Shown here: positions 1-6,177 of the stretch, piece by piece
Layout of the letters: each line of letters opens with the position of its first letter
Position numbering within the stretch: the first letter of the stretch is position 1
Program-made: the position numbers and the translations under genes
Notes under the pieces: generated by a model
What the model was told of the DNA's origin: nothing
Databases searched by the model: none
The model's input: the letters and a program-made list of their open reading frames with translations, nothing else
Origin: CG2-30-40-21 sp043806395
GTDB taxonomy: Bacteria > UBA9089 > CG2-30-40-21
Length of the DNA stretch: 15,510 bases
Assembly (NCBI GenBank): GCA_043806395.1
Contig: JAZDHC010000166.1
Location: forward strand, 1-15,510
Direction of reading: 5' to 3'

Positions 1-18
1 ACTTTCATCGTTTTTCAT
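1..18 (-). CDS. Start of an unidentified repeated gene, cut by the window edge
   Basis: On the minus strand an ATG at 18-16 opens a frame reading MKNDES before the edge. An AAAGGA sequence lies about 5 bases upstream, at a workable ribosome-binding distance. The identical start occurs at 15492-15510 on the plus strand, so the frame belongs to the repeated unit. A transposase or other mobile-element gene is a reasonable inference, but six residues do not allow identification. Confidence 0.25.
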
Positions 19-138
19 ATGATTCCTTTCGGGCAAGGGGACATCATCTACAGAATACAACCCCCTAACCCCCTTTTCTAAGGGGGAATATTGCACTCTC
101 AACTAACCGCAAGCTTTCAAACAAAGGTGAACCGTCCC
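1..138. repeat. Left copy of a 138-bp inverted repeat at the window ends
   Basis: These 138 bases are the exact reverse complement of 15372-15509; the match fails at position 139. The repeat contains a short hairpin (CCCCCTT at 69-75, AAGGGGG at 80-86, loop TTCT). Its outer end carries a ribosome binding site and an ATG on the minus strand. Because both copies run off the window, the repeat unit is probably longer. Assembly stopping inside a dispersed multicopy element explains this best. Confidence 0.9.
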
Positions 139-154
139 GAATTTCTTTTTCTTG

Positions 155-180
155 ATTCGTGATAATTCGTGTTATTCGTG
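155..180. repeat. Three ATTCGTG heptamers, 9-10 bp apart
   Basis: ATTCGTG occurs at 155-161, 165-171 and 174-180. The last copy supplies the final two codons of folK, and the folK stop (172-174) also lies inside the array. The C-terminal residues of FolK are therefore probably repeat-derived. Confidence 0.6.
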
Positions 181-675
181 GGGGGTATCTTTATTCCACT
201 TTACACCCCATTTTGTCTCGGGCATAGCCTCTACCAACTCCCGAATGGTTTTCCCTGAAACTGGATGTATTACCTCTGGTGCAATCTCGCTTAATGGTAT
301 CAAAACAAATGCTCTGGTTTGCATCTGGGGGTGTGGCACCTGCAGGTTTGATTGTGAAATGCAGGCATCATCATAGAGTAAAATATCCAGATCAATATTC
401 CTTGGTCCCCAATGAACTGTTTTTTTCCTGCCCATCTCGCACTCTACCCTCTGGAGAAATGCCAGTAGATCCTCGCAAGAAAGGGTCGTGTCTATTTTTG
501 CCACACCATTAATAAATTCAGGCTGGTCTATATTTCCAACAGGTTCTGTTTCATAATATGAGGAGACCTGCATTTGCTGTACACAAGGATTGGCACGGAT
601 AATTTCCAATGCTATATCAATATACCCCACCCTATCGCCAATATTTGAGCCAAAAGAAATATACGCTACAGCCAT
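172..675 (-). CDS. folK: 2-amino-4-hydroxy-6-hydroxymethyldihydropteridine pyrophosphokinase (HPPK)
   Basis: This cytoplasmic enzyme transfers pyrophosphate from ATP to 6-hydroxymethyl-7,8-dihydropterin, the step before dihydropteroate synthase in folate synthesis. The 167-residue protein has the usual HPPK length and motifs in order: FGSNIGDR at 8-15, YETEPVGN at 41-48, HWGPRNIDLDILLY at 88-101 with the metal-binding Asp95 and Asp97, and VPHPQMQTRAF at 113-123. ATG at 675 follows a purine-rich GGGAGAGG. The gene starts 3 bases after the folB stop, so the two are one transcript, and folB makes the pterin substrate's precursor. The last residues run into the ATTCGTG repeat, so the very C-terminus is unlikely to be conserved. 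No sul or folP gene is visible. Confidence 0.96.
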   Translation of the reverse strand: MAVAYISFGSNIGDRVGYIDIALEIIRANPCVQQMQVSSYYETEPVGNIDQPEFINGVAKIDTTLSCEDLLAFLQRVECEMGRKKTVHWGPRNIDLDILLYDDACISQSNLQVPHPQMQTRAFVLIPLSEIAPEVIHPVSGKTIRELVEAMPETKWGVKWNKDTPHE

Positions 676-678
676 TGA

Positions 679-1044
679 TTATACAGCCCTCTCCCTGCTT
701 ATCTGCACCCCAGCATACTCAACAATACCACCGATAGGAACATGCGGTTTTTTTACACATACGACCACCTTATTTACCATATCAAACCCTTTCAGGATAG
801 ACTCAGCTATGTCAGAGGCCAGAGCCTCAATTAAGGCATATTTTTTTTGTTGCCCCTTTTCTTTTATCAGATTATAAATCTCACAATAATTAACAGTATC
901 ACACAGTTGATCGCTTTTGCCTGCCTTATTCAGCAACAATTCCATCTCAATATCTATAATAAACCTTTGACCCAGCTCCTGTTCAGCCTGACTTACACCG
1001 TGAAAACCATAAATATCAATGCCTTTAATGATTATTTTATCCAA
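679..1044 (-). CDS. folB: Dihydroneopterin aldolase
   Basis: FolB converts 7,8-dihydroneopterin to 6-hydroxymethyl-7,8-dihydropterin and glycolaldehyde, giving the substrate of the adjacent folK. The conserved parts are an opening DKIIIKGIDIYGFHGV, then QELGQRFIIDI, a central ALIEALA, and the VKKPHVPIGG stretch near the C-terminus. I chose the TTG at 1044-1042: it gives 121 residues, the usual family length, starts at the conserved DKI, and has AGGA 7 bases upstream. A longer frame opens at a TTG at 1134, but that triplet is part of the -35 box and the next 12 codons cover the promoter, so the extra 30 residues are very unlikely to be translated. folK follows after 3 bases. Confidence 0.94.
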   Translation of the reverse strand: MDKIIIKGIDIYGFHGVSQAEQELGQRFIIDIEMELLLNKAGKSDQLCDTVNYCEIYNLIKEKGQQKKYALIEALASDIAESILKGFDMVNKVVVCVKKPHVPIGGIVEYAGVQISRERAV

Positions 1045-1105
1045 AGTATTATCCTGAATTATATTATAAGTGTTCAGAGATGCACGAGCTGAATACTTAT
1101 AGTTT

Positions 1106-1134
1106 ATTATAGCAAATGACCTAACTAAAGTCAA
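1106..1134 (-). promoter_or_regulatory. Sigma70-type promoter of folB-folK
   Basis: Read on the minus strand: TTGACT (1134-1129), a 17-base spacer, and a perfect TATAAT (1111-1106). Transcription would begin near 1099, leaving a leader of about 55 bases to the TTG at 1044. It faces away from the promoter at 1211-1239. Confidence 0.85.
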
Positions 1135-1210
1135 GGAAAATATTTGGCAATCCTATGGAATATTGTAGTGCTTTTTGCATTGGATTTTCAGGAGATTTTG
1201 GAATTATAGC

Positions 1211-1239
1211 TTGACATTTATAAGAAAAGGTGTTATATT
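1211..1239 (+). promoter_or_regulatory. Sigma70-type promoter of the transglycosylase-motE-serS unit
   Basis: TTGACA at 1211-1216, a 17-base spacer and TATATT at 1234-1239. The start would fall near 1246, about 33 bases before the ATG at 1279. The flagellar-type genes are therefore probably read by the housekeeping sigma factor here, although an upstream sigma28 or sigma54 site was not ruled out. Confidence 0.85.
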
Positions 1240-1278
1240 TGTAGCTATTCTGTATTAATCTTTTCAAGTGAGGGAAAA

Positions 1279-1806
1279 ATGTTAGAAAATCTTCTTCAAG
1301 TTTTTACCAGAATAAGTGCGATAGAGGAAAAGTTTGGACAGGTTTCTGGAAATAAGATGGAAGCCGTTCCTTCTTTTAAGGAAACACTTAAAGAGGTAAA
1401 AGGGGAAAAGACAGATAAAGGGTATCCCTATCAATATGCTGAATTGATAAATAATGCAAGTCAAAAGTATGGAATAGATGCAAAACTGATTGAATCAGTT
1501 ATCAGGGCAGAATCTGATTTTAACCCTCAAGCTATTTCTTCTAAAGGGGCAAGTGGCTTGATGCAATTAATGCCTCAGACTGCAAGGTCGTTGGGGGTAA
1601 AAAATATATTTGCTCCAGAGGAAAATATAGATGGTGGTGTAAAATATCTCAAGGATATGTTAGATAAATTTAATCAAGATGTACCGCTTGCCCTTGCTGC
1701 TTATAATGCAGGACCAGAAACTGTGAAAAAAGCAGGGGGTATTCCATCCATTGTAGAGACGCAAAATTATGTAGCTAAGGTATTGCGATATCTCCAAGGG
1801 TCGTAA
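1279..1806 (+). CDS. Lytic transglycosylase, SLT/GH23 family, next to motE
   Basis: This SLT-domain enzyme is expected to cut the MurNAc-GlcNAc bond of peptidoglycan, forming 1,6-anhydromuramic acid. Residues 53-172 form the domain, with VIRAESDFNP (catalytic Glu78), SSKGASGLMQLMP at 87-99 and ALAAYNAGPE at 138-147. Residues 1-50 have no signal peptide or membrane segment; they look like a short amphipathic stretch (ISAIEEKFG) followed by a charged linker. The missing signal peptide and the adjacent motE suggest, by inference, export through the flagellar secretion route to open the wall for rod or stator assembly, as for FlgJ-type muramidases. The ATG has GAGG 5 bases upstream. A housekeeping promoter lies just before it. 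Confidence 0.9.
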   Translation: MLENLLQVFTRISAIEEKFGQVSGNKMEAVPSFKETLKEVKGEKTDKGYPYQYAELINNASQKYGIDAKLIESVIRAESDFNPQAISSKGASGLMQLMPQTARSLGVKNIFAPEENIDGGVKYLKDMLDKFNQDVPLALAAYNAGPETVKKAGGIPSIVETQNYVAKVLRYLQGS

Positions 1807-2022
1807 AGTAGCGGAAGGCTTTAGCCTTCCAGATAAATGGAAGGCTAAGGGCTTGAGAAAAAATAAGTTGTACACCAAGAGTCATTGAGACGCTTGGCTG
1901 GCAAGGCGTGAGAAGCGAGCATACTACTGTATGTAAGCGACGAACAACGAAGCCAGTCAAGATGTATCGGTGACACGACTGTACAAGTTATTTTTTCTCA
2001 AGCCCTAAAGCCTTCCGCTACT
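1807..2022. repeat. Palindromic repeat split by the MITE-like insertion
   Basis: The left arm (1808-1830) is followed by the 8-base loop AGATAAAT (1831-1838) and the start of the right arm (1839-1847, ending in TA). The rest of the right arm lies at 2008-2021, beyond the inserted element. Removing 1848-2007 restores a perfect 23-bp stem, 24 bp with the A1807/T2022 pair. It starts immediately after the stop codon of the transglycosylase gene. Such a hairpin could have protected or ended the upstream message before it was split. Confidence 0.88.
1848..2005 (+). mobile_element. MITE-like element, copy 1 (158 bp, TA target duplication)
   Basis: The ends are inverted: GGGCTTGAGAAAAAATAA on the left is matched by TTATTTTTTCTCAAGCCC on the right, continuing into TTGTACA/TGTACAA after one mismatch. 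The interior forms a long imperfect hairpin around CATAC-TACT-GTATG. TA lies on both sides (1846-1847 and 2006-2007), and excision with one TA restores the host palindrome. A 2-bp TA duplication is characteristic of IS630/Tc1-mariner transposases, so a non-autonomous element of that type is inferred. No coding capacity is evident. A second copy lies at 6652-6812 in the same orientation. Confidence 0.8.
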
Positions 2023-2072
2023 CTGAGTTGCCCATTGCAATGTATTTTTGGTAATAATCAGGAGGAATTGAG

Positions 2073-2684
2073 ATGGCAGATGAGATCAAAAAAACAGGCA
2101 CAGGTATTGGACAGGTTTTCATTGTACTTTTTCTAATAGCAGTGATTATTGGTTTGCTGATTGTTTCTTTTTTTCTGATGGATAAATTTGGAATTTATGA
2201 CAAGAAAAAGCTTCCTGTGATAGGTTCAATGTTTGCCACCAATCAGCCAGTGACAGAGGATGTTGAGGAGCAAGAAAAGGTTGATTGGAAAGAGACTATT
2301 GACTTAAAAATGGAAACCCTGAAAAATAGCAGGGTAGAACAAGAAAAAAAATTGAAAAAATGGGAGCAAGAGCTTAAGGAAAAGGAAACGGAACTCAAAA
2401 AGAAGGAGAAAGAAATTTCTCAACTGGAAACAGAGGTTTATCAAGAAAAGGTTGCCTGGGAAAAAGAGAAACTTGAAAAAAAGACCGAAGGGGATAAATG
2501 GCAGGAACAAGCTACCCTCTTTGAAAAAATGAGTCCAAAAAAGGTTATAGAGATATTTCAAAATATGGATGATAAGCAGATTGTAGAGATCCTCAAAAGA
2601 ATGAATAGCTCCATAAAGTCGGCAATATTAGCCAAAATGGAACCCAAGAGGGCAGCGGAGATATCGCGGAAGATGATGAGGTAA
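2073..2684 (+). CDS. motE: MotE-like flagellar protein (membrane anchor, coiled coil, MgtE_N-like tail)
   Basis: MotE-family proteins assist stator (MotB/MotC) assembly in some flagellated bacteria. The 203 residues show a single membrane helix at about 13-37, a highly charged Lys/Glu-rich coiled coil at about 75-140, and a C-terminal helical domain at 148-203. That domain has the MSPKKVIEIFQNMDD and EPKRAAEISRKM patterns shared with the MgtE N-terminal and FliG-like folds. This order matches proteins annotated as MotE in many flagellar operons. The start is well fixed: AGGAGG at 2060-2065 precedes the ATG at 2073. It lies downstream of a transglycosylase and 12 bases before serS. No other flagellar gene is in the window, so the flagellar role rests on family resemblance. 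Confidence 0.8.
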   Translation: MADEIKKTGTGIGQVFIVLFLIAVIIGLLIVSFFLMDKFGIYDKKKLPVIGSMFATNQPVTEDVEEQEKVDWKETIDLKMETLKNSRVEQEKKLKKWEQELKEKETELKKKEKEISQLETEVYQEKVAWEKEKLEKKTEGDKWQEQATLFEKMSPKKVIEIFQNMDDKQIVEILKRMNSSIKSAILAKMEPKRAAEISRKMMR

Positions 2685-2696
2685 GGAGAAACCCCC

Positions 2697-3974
2697 ATGT
2701 TAGACATAAAACTTATTCGTGAAAACCCAGAAATAATCAGGCAAAGACTTCAATCTCGTGGCAAGGGCGTAGAAGACTTGCTGGATAAATTATTAAAGGC
2801 AGATGGGGAGAGGAGAAAAATTCTTGTTGAAGCAGACCAGCTAAAGTGCCTTCGGAATGCTGCATCTGAAGAGATTGGTCGGCGAAAAAAACATGGTGTT
2901 TCAGCGGATGATTTACTGGAAGAGATGAAGAAGACTTCAGAAAGAATAAAAGGTATGGATGAAGAATTAAGAAAGATTGAGGATACTGTGAAAACGGCAA
3001 TACTTCTTATTCCAAACCTTCCCCATGAGAGTGTGCCCATGGGAAAGGATGAGCAAGATAATGTTGAGATAAAAAAGTGGGGCAATCCCCGCGAGATGGC
3101 GTTTGAGCCAAAGCCACACTGGGATGTTGGCGAGGCACTTAATATTCTGGACTTTGAACGGGCAGCAAAGATAACAGGGGCACGGTTTTGCCTTTATAAA
3201 GGGGCAGGAGCCAGATTGGAAAGGGCATTGATCAATTTTATGTTGGATCTTCACACCAAAAAGCATGGCTATCAGGAGATTTTGCCTCCATTTATGGTAA
3301 ATTCTGCCAGCATGACTGGTACCGGACAGCTTCCCAAGTTTGAAGAGGATTTGTTTAAGTGCAGCGGGACAGATTATTACCTTATTCCAACGGCTGAGGT
3401 TCCGGTAACAAATATTCATCGGGATGAGATCCTTGACGGAAAGGACTTGCCAATTTATTACACAGCCTACACCCCATGTTTTCGGGCAGAGGCAGGCTCT
3501 TATGGCAAGGATACTCGTGGACTTATCAGGCAGCATCAGTTTAATAAGGTAGAACTTGTTAAATTTGTCAAGCCTGAAGATTCTTATGATGAGTTGGAAA
3601 GACTGCTTGGGAATGCAGAAGAGATATTGCAGCAGTTAGAGATTCCATATCGGGTAATTGTCCTTTGCAAAGGGGATACGGGATTTTCTGCGGCAAAAAC
3701 CTATGACATTGAGGTCTGGTTGCCTGGACTTGGATGTTATAAAGAAATATCTTCGTGTAGTAATTTTGAGGATTTTCAGGCAAGGCGAGCAAATATAAGG
3801 TTTCGGGAAACAGCAGAAGCGAAACCTGCCTTTGTTCACACCTTAAATGGTTCAGGACTGGCTGTGGGCAGAACCTTAGTTGCTGTTCTGGAAAATTATC
3901 AGCAGGCAGATGGAAGTGTAGCTGTTCCAAGGGTGCTTCAGAATTATATGGATGGACTTGAATTCATATCGTAG
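2697..3974 (+). CDS. serS: Seryl-tRNA synthetase
   Basis: SerS charges tRNA-Ser, and also tRNA-Sec, with serine via seryl-adenylate in the cytoplasm. The 425-residue length is normal. Residues 1-110 form the N-terminal coiled-coil arm that grips the long variable arm of tRNA-Ser. The class II catalytic core follows: GTGQLPKFEEDLF, TAEVPVTN, motif 2 around CFRAEAGSYGKDTRG (261-275), LGCYKEISSCSNFEDFQARR, and motif 3 GSGLAVGRTLVAVLENYQ (385-402) with Arg392. The ATG has AGGAG shortly upstream. The gene is probably co-transcribed with motE because only 12 bases separate them and no terminator is seen between them. The stop is followed directly by a small hairpin. Confidence 0.98.
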   Translation: MLDIKLIRENPEIIRQRLQSRGKGVEDLLDKLLKADGERRKILVEADQLKCLRNAASEEIGRRKKHGVSADDLLEEMKKTSERIKGMDEELRKIEDTVKTAILLIPNLPHESVPMGKDEQDNVEIKKWGNPREMAFEPKPHWDVGEALNILDFERAAKITGARFCLYKGAGARLERALINFMLDLHTKKHGYQEILPPFMVNSASMTGTGQLPKFEEDLFKCSGTDYYLIPTAEVPVTNIHRDEILDGKDLPIYYTAYTPCFRAEAGSYGKDTRGLIRQHQFNKVELVKFVKPEDSYDELERLLGNAEEILQQLEIPYRVIVLCKGDTGFSAAKTYDIEVWLPGLGCYKEISSCSNFEDFQARRANIRFRETAEAKPAFVHTLNGSGLAVGRTLVAVLENYQQADGSVAVPRVLQNYMDGLEFIS

Positions 3975-3996
3975 GGGCAACCGCAAGGGTTGCCCT
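3974..3996. repeat. Small GC-rich hairpin after the serS stop
   Basis: GGGCAACC (3975-3982) pairs with GGTTGCCC (3988-3995) around the loop GCAAG. On the plus strand an A run follows rather than a T run, so it is not a standard intrinsic terminator for serS. It resembles short dispersed repeats that sit right after stop codons, like the palindrome after the transglycosylase gene. Confidence 0.6.
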
Positions 3997-4021
3997 CCAA
4001 AAAATTCCTGCCAGATTTTCG

Positions 4022-4050
4022 TTGACTTTTTTCCCGTAGTATGGTATATT
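4022..4050 (+). promoter_or_regulatory. Sigma70-type promoter of tsaC, nearly leaderless
   Basis: TTGACT at 4022-4027, a 17-base spacer and TATATT at 4045-4050. The start of transcription would fall near 4057, only about 7 bases before the tsaC ATG at 4064. No ribosome binding site can fit in so short a leader. Confidence 0.8.
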
Positions 4051-4063
4051 TAATAAAAATACC

Positions 4064-4717
4064 ATGATCATAAAAATTAATCCTGAATGTCCAGAAATTG
4101 AATTGATAAAAAAAGCTGCATTATCCCTTAAAGAGGGGAATCCGATTATTTTCCCTACGGATACAGTTTATGGGCTGGGGGCAAATGGGCTTGACCCAAA
4201 GGCAATAAGGAAGTTGTTTGAGATTAAAAAAAGGGAGAAGACAAAACCCTTTGCCTTGCTTATTGGTGAAAGGGATGCTGTTTATAAATACTGCAAGAAT
4301 ATTCCCCCTTTATTTTTTACGCTTACGAAACGGTTTTGGCCAGGGGCACTTACTGTGGTGTTGGATGCACAGGATGTTATACCCAAGGAAGTAATGGGGA
4401 CAGGTTCTGGTGTGGCATTGAGGATGCCTGATTCTAAGGTGGCTCTGGCATTATTAAAAGAGGCTGGCGTACCAATTGTTGCCTCCTCAGCCAATTTTTC
4501 AGGGGGGATTGATCCAGCAAGTGTAGATGAGATCAGTGATATGCTAATGGATATGGTGATGTTTGTAATTGATGGTGGAAGGTGCCCGGGGGTGCCATCC
4601 ACGGTTGTTGATTTGCGGGGTGGTGTCCTTAAAATACTCAGGGAAGGGGCAATTTCGGCAGGGGAAATAAATAGCCACTTAATACAAAAAGATACAAGTC
4701 AAAATGACAAAAATTGA
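4064..4717 (+). CDS. tsaC: Threonylcarbamoyl-AMP synthase (YrdC/Sua5 family)
   Basis: The enzyme makes L-threonylcarbamoyl-AMP from threonine, bicarbonate and ATP, the first step of the t6A37 modification of tRNAs that read ANN codons. The 217 residues are a single YrdC domain without the extra Sua5 domain. Motifs are PTDTVYGLG (31-39), KKREKTKPF (55-63), WPGALTVVL (92-100), ASSANFSGG (140-148), STVVDL (179-184) and ILREGAI (191-197). The 14 C-terminal residues after INSHL are polar and probably disordered. The start is supported by a promoter whose transcript begins only a few bases upstream, implying near-leaderless translation. The end overlaps the next small gene by 14 bases, so tsaC seems to head the following chain of small membrane-protein genes. 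Confidence 0.95.
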   Translation: MIIKINPECPEIELIKKAALSLKEGNPIIFPTDTVYGLGANGLDPKAIRKLFEIKKREKTKPFALLIGERDAVYKYCKNIPPLFFTLTKRFWPGALTVVLDAQDVIPKEVMGTGSGVALRMPDSKVALALLKEAGVPIVASSANFSGGIDPASVDEISDMLMDMVMFVIDGGRCPGVPSTVVDLRGGVLKILREGAISAGEINSHLIQKDTSQNDKN

Positions 4718-4931
4718 CAAACTAAAAGAAGAGATCGGCTGGTTAAAGATTATATTTGGCATTTTGATTGCCACTGACATTTCAATAGTTGCTTGGATAG
4801 TTCAAAATTATGAAAAAGTTAATCAATTTCTTCTTACAATTTGTATCGTAACGATACTTCTGATTACAATTGCAACTATTTGGATGAATAGGGTTGCATA
4901 TCGAAAAATTGATAAATTGGAGGAATTGTGA
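4704..4931 (+). CDS. Small two-helix membrane protein (75 aa), function unknown
   Basis: Not assigned to a family. Two hydrophobic helices lie at about 13-34 and 42-62, joined by a short polar turn (QNYEKVNQ). The two ends carry the same charged motif: KIDKL at residues 3-7 followed by KEE, and KIDKL at 68-72 followed by EEL. With two helices both ends should lie on the same, probably cytoplasmic, side. The ATG overlaps the end of tsaC by 14 bases and has no clear ribosome binding site, so translation is probably coupled to tsaC. The stop overlaps by one base the ATG of the next 30-residue gene. Confidence 0.75.
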   Translation: MTKIDKLKEEIGWLKIIFGILIATDISIVAWIVQNYEKVNQFLLTICIVTILLITIATIWMNRVAYRKIDKLEEL

Positions 4932-5023
4932 TGGAATGGTTTGCAATTATTGCTTTTGTAGTGTTTATTGTTGGCATAGGCATAGTAACGAGTGATGCCA
5001 TAAAACATGCAAACAAACATTAA
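4931..5023 (+). CDS. Very small single-helix membrane protein (30 aa), function unknown
   Basis: The frame runs from ATG at 4931 to TAA at 5021-5023. Its N-terminal two-thirds (FAIIAFVVFIVGIGIV) is a membrane helix and its tail is polar and basic (SDAIKHANKH). The ATG shares its A with the preceding TGA (TGATG), and a strong GGAGG lies 7 bases upstream inside the previous gene. Both argue for real, coupled translation. A similar 32-residue gene sits in the same arrangement at 5698. It may be a subunit or regulator of the neighbouring two-helix protein; that is inference only. Confidence 0.65.
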   Translation: MEWFAIIAFVVFIVGIGIVTSDAIKHANKH

Positions 5024-5074
5024 TACTTAAACTAATCGTTGATAATCAAACATGTTATGCAGGAGGTTTTTAAC

Positions 5075-5470
5075 ATGAATAATCGCATAAAAATTGCTTT
5101 GACAGTACTTGGGGTAATTATGATTGTCTTTATCATGATCTTTTTAGAGACAAGTCATCGGGCAAGGGAAAGCTATAAAGAGGCAGAGACAGCATACCAA
5201 CAGAGTGATTATGATATGGCTATTGTCTGGTATGGTACGGTTATCAGATTTTATACCCCTGGTTCAATGTTGGTAGCAAAGGCAAAGGATAAGCTGTTTG
5301 AGATTGGTGAGCTGTTGGAAAAGAAGGGTGATTATAAAAAGGCATCTGAGGCATACGGTGAGGTTGTTCATGGTATTTATGCTGTTCGATCCTTTTACAC
5401 GCCTCATAAGGATTGGCAGAATGAGGCTATGAAAAGGGTGAAGGGATGTAAGGGAAAAATTATGCCTTGA
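5075..5470 (+). CDS. Membrane-anchored protein with two TPR-like repeats, function unknown
   Basis: From the ATG at 5075 the protein has 131 residues; AGGAGG at 5061-5066 fixes this start over a TTG at 5039. A membrane helix at about 6-25 anchors the N-terminus. Two TPR-like helical units follow: 30-62 (ARESYKEAETAYQQSDYDMA onward) and about 74-110 (ELLEKKGDYKKASEAYGEVV). Each unit ends with FYTP (59-62 and 107-110), where the first reads IRFYTPG and the second VRSFYTPH. TPR units usually bind partner proteins, so the soluble part may scaffold the neighbouring tiny membrane proteins. The tail is Lys-rich. No signal peptidase site is evident. Confidence 0.8.
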   Translation: MNNRIKIALTVLGVIMIVFIMIFLETSHRARESYKEAETAYQQSDYDMAIVWYGTVIRFYTPGSMLVAKAKDKLFEIGELLEKKGDYKKASEAYGEVVHGIYAVRSFYTPHKDWQNEAMKRVKGCKGKIMP

Positions 5471-5497
5471 AGCTTGGAATACAGCAGGAGAATTGAT

Positions 5498-5698
5498 TTG
5501 GATTGGTTAGGCAAAGAGTTACAACTTAATATATCTCAGAAATTTATGGATATGGGGAATCTGGCAATAGCAGCGTTAACATTTGGATCGGTGTTAGCTG
5601 AAAAACCTATGCAATGGTGGGTATTTACAAGTGGGATAATTCTTTGGTTTTTATTCTATGTTTTAGGAGTTATGATTGGTAAGGGTGGTGATAATTGA
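5498..5698 (+). CDS. Small two-helix membrane protein (66 aa), function unknown
   Basis: I place the start at TTG 5498 because AGGAG (5486-5490) lies 7 bases upstream. An earlier in-frame TTG at 5474 would add 8 residues but has no good ribosome binding site. The protein begins MDWLGKEL, continues with a polar stretch, then has hydrophobic helices at about 19-34 and 40-60, and ends GKGGDN. Size and topology recall the 75-residue protein at 4704, although the sequences are not obviously alike. Its TGA overlaps the ATG of the next gene by one base. It resembles small uncharacterised membrane families; I cannot name one with confidence. Confidence 0.68.
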   Translation: MDWLGKELQLNISQKFMDMGNLAIAALTFGSVLAEKPMQWWVFTSGIILWFLFYVLGVMIGKGGDN

Positions 5699-5796
5699 TG
5701 GAACAGGCAATAATTATGTTATTTGGTGTTGCCCTGATTGCTGGTATTTTTACTTTATTTGTTAGATTGCAATCGCACAAACGACATTCTTCTTAG
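5698..5796 (+). CDS. Very small single-helix membrane protein (32 aa), function unknown
   Basis: The frame opens at the ATG in the TGATG overlap at 5696-5700 and closes at TAG 5794-5796. Residues 3-22 (QAIIMLFGVALIAGIFTLFV) form one membrane helix; the tail RLQSHKRHSS is basic and His-containing, like the KHANKH tail of the protein at 4931. The upstream ribosome site is weak (GGTGGTG), so expression probably depends on coupling to the preceding gene. It ends 27 bases before the nucleotidyltransferase gene. Confidence 0.6.
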   Translation: MEQAIIMLFGVALIAGIFTLFVRLQSHKRHSS

Positions 5797-5823
5797 AACA
5801 AGTAAAAAACAGGAAAGACCAAA

Positions 5824-6177
5824 ATGGTAACTTATGAGTCTTATATTCAAAAGGCAATAGAAATAAAAGAAAATCAGCAGCGATTACTTGAAGTAAGGTA
5901 TACTGATGCATGGGAGACAGCCAGAAAAGCAGCGTTTATTTTGAAAAATGAATATTCTGCTAATGAAGTTATACTTTTTGGTTCACTTTTGCATAAACAA
6001 TTCTTTTCCTTGGCTTCAGATATAGATGTTGCTGTAAGTGGTCTTCCTTCGGACAAGTTTTTTCAGGCTCTGTATAAGGTTGGATTCTTGAGTGATATAA
6101 AAATAGAAATGGTGGATATAGAGGAATGCAGGGATTATATTAAAGAGATAATAAAAAAAGAAGGAATTAAATTGTGA
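5824..6177 (+). CDS. mntA: MNT-type nucleotidyltransferase, likely antitoxin of a HepT-like pair
   Basis: The 117-residue protein carries a minimal nucleotidyltransferase domain. LFGSLLHKQF holds the Gly53-Ser54 pair and ASDIDVAV the metal-binding Asp66 and Asp68; a further acidic stretch, IKIEMVDIEE, follows. In characterised MntA-HepT modules this enzyme AMPylates a tyrosine of the HepT ribonuclease and so silences it. The N-terminal helical part of about 45 residues is longer than in the second copy at 12879, and the gap between Ser and the first Asp is one residue longer. AGGA lies 9 bases before the ATG. It overlaps the HepT-like gene by 4 bases (GTGA), the usual arrangement for such pairs. 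Confidence 0.85.
   Translation: MVTYESYIQKAIEIKENQQRLLEVRYTDAWETARKAAFILKNEYSANEVILFGSLLHKQFFSLASDIDVAVSGLPSDKFFQALYKVGFLSDIKIEMVDIEECRDYIKEIIKKEGIKL

Noticed and set aside
679..1134. Longer folB start at TTG 1134
   Set aside because: The triplet is part of the -35 box, the next codons contain TATAAT, there is no ribosome site, and the result is 30 residues longer than usual.
3974..4005. Intrinsic terminator after serS
   Set aside because: The hairpin is followed by A bases on the plus strand rather than a T run.
5474..5698. TTG 5474 as the start of the second two-helix protein
   Set aside because: It lacks a ribosome site, whereas TTG 5498 has AGGAG at 7 bases.
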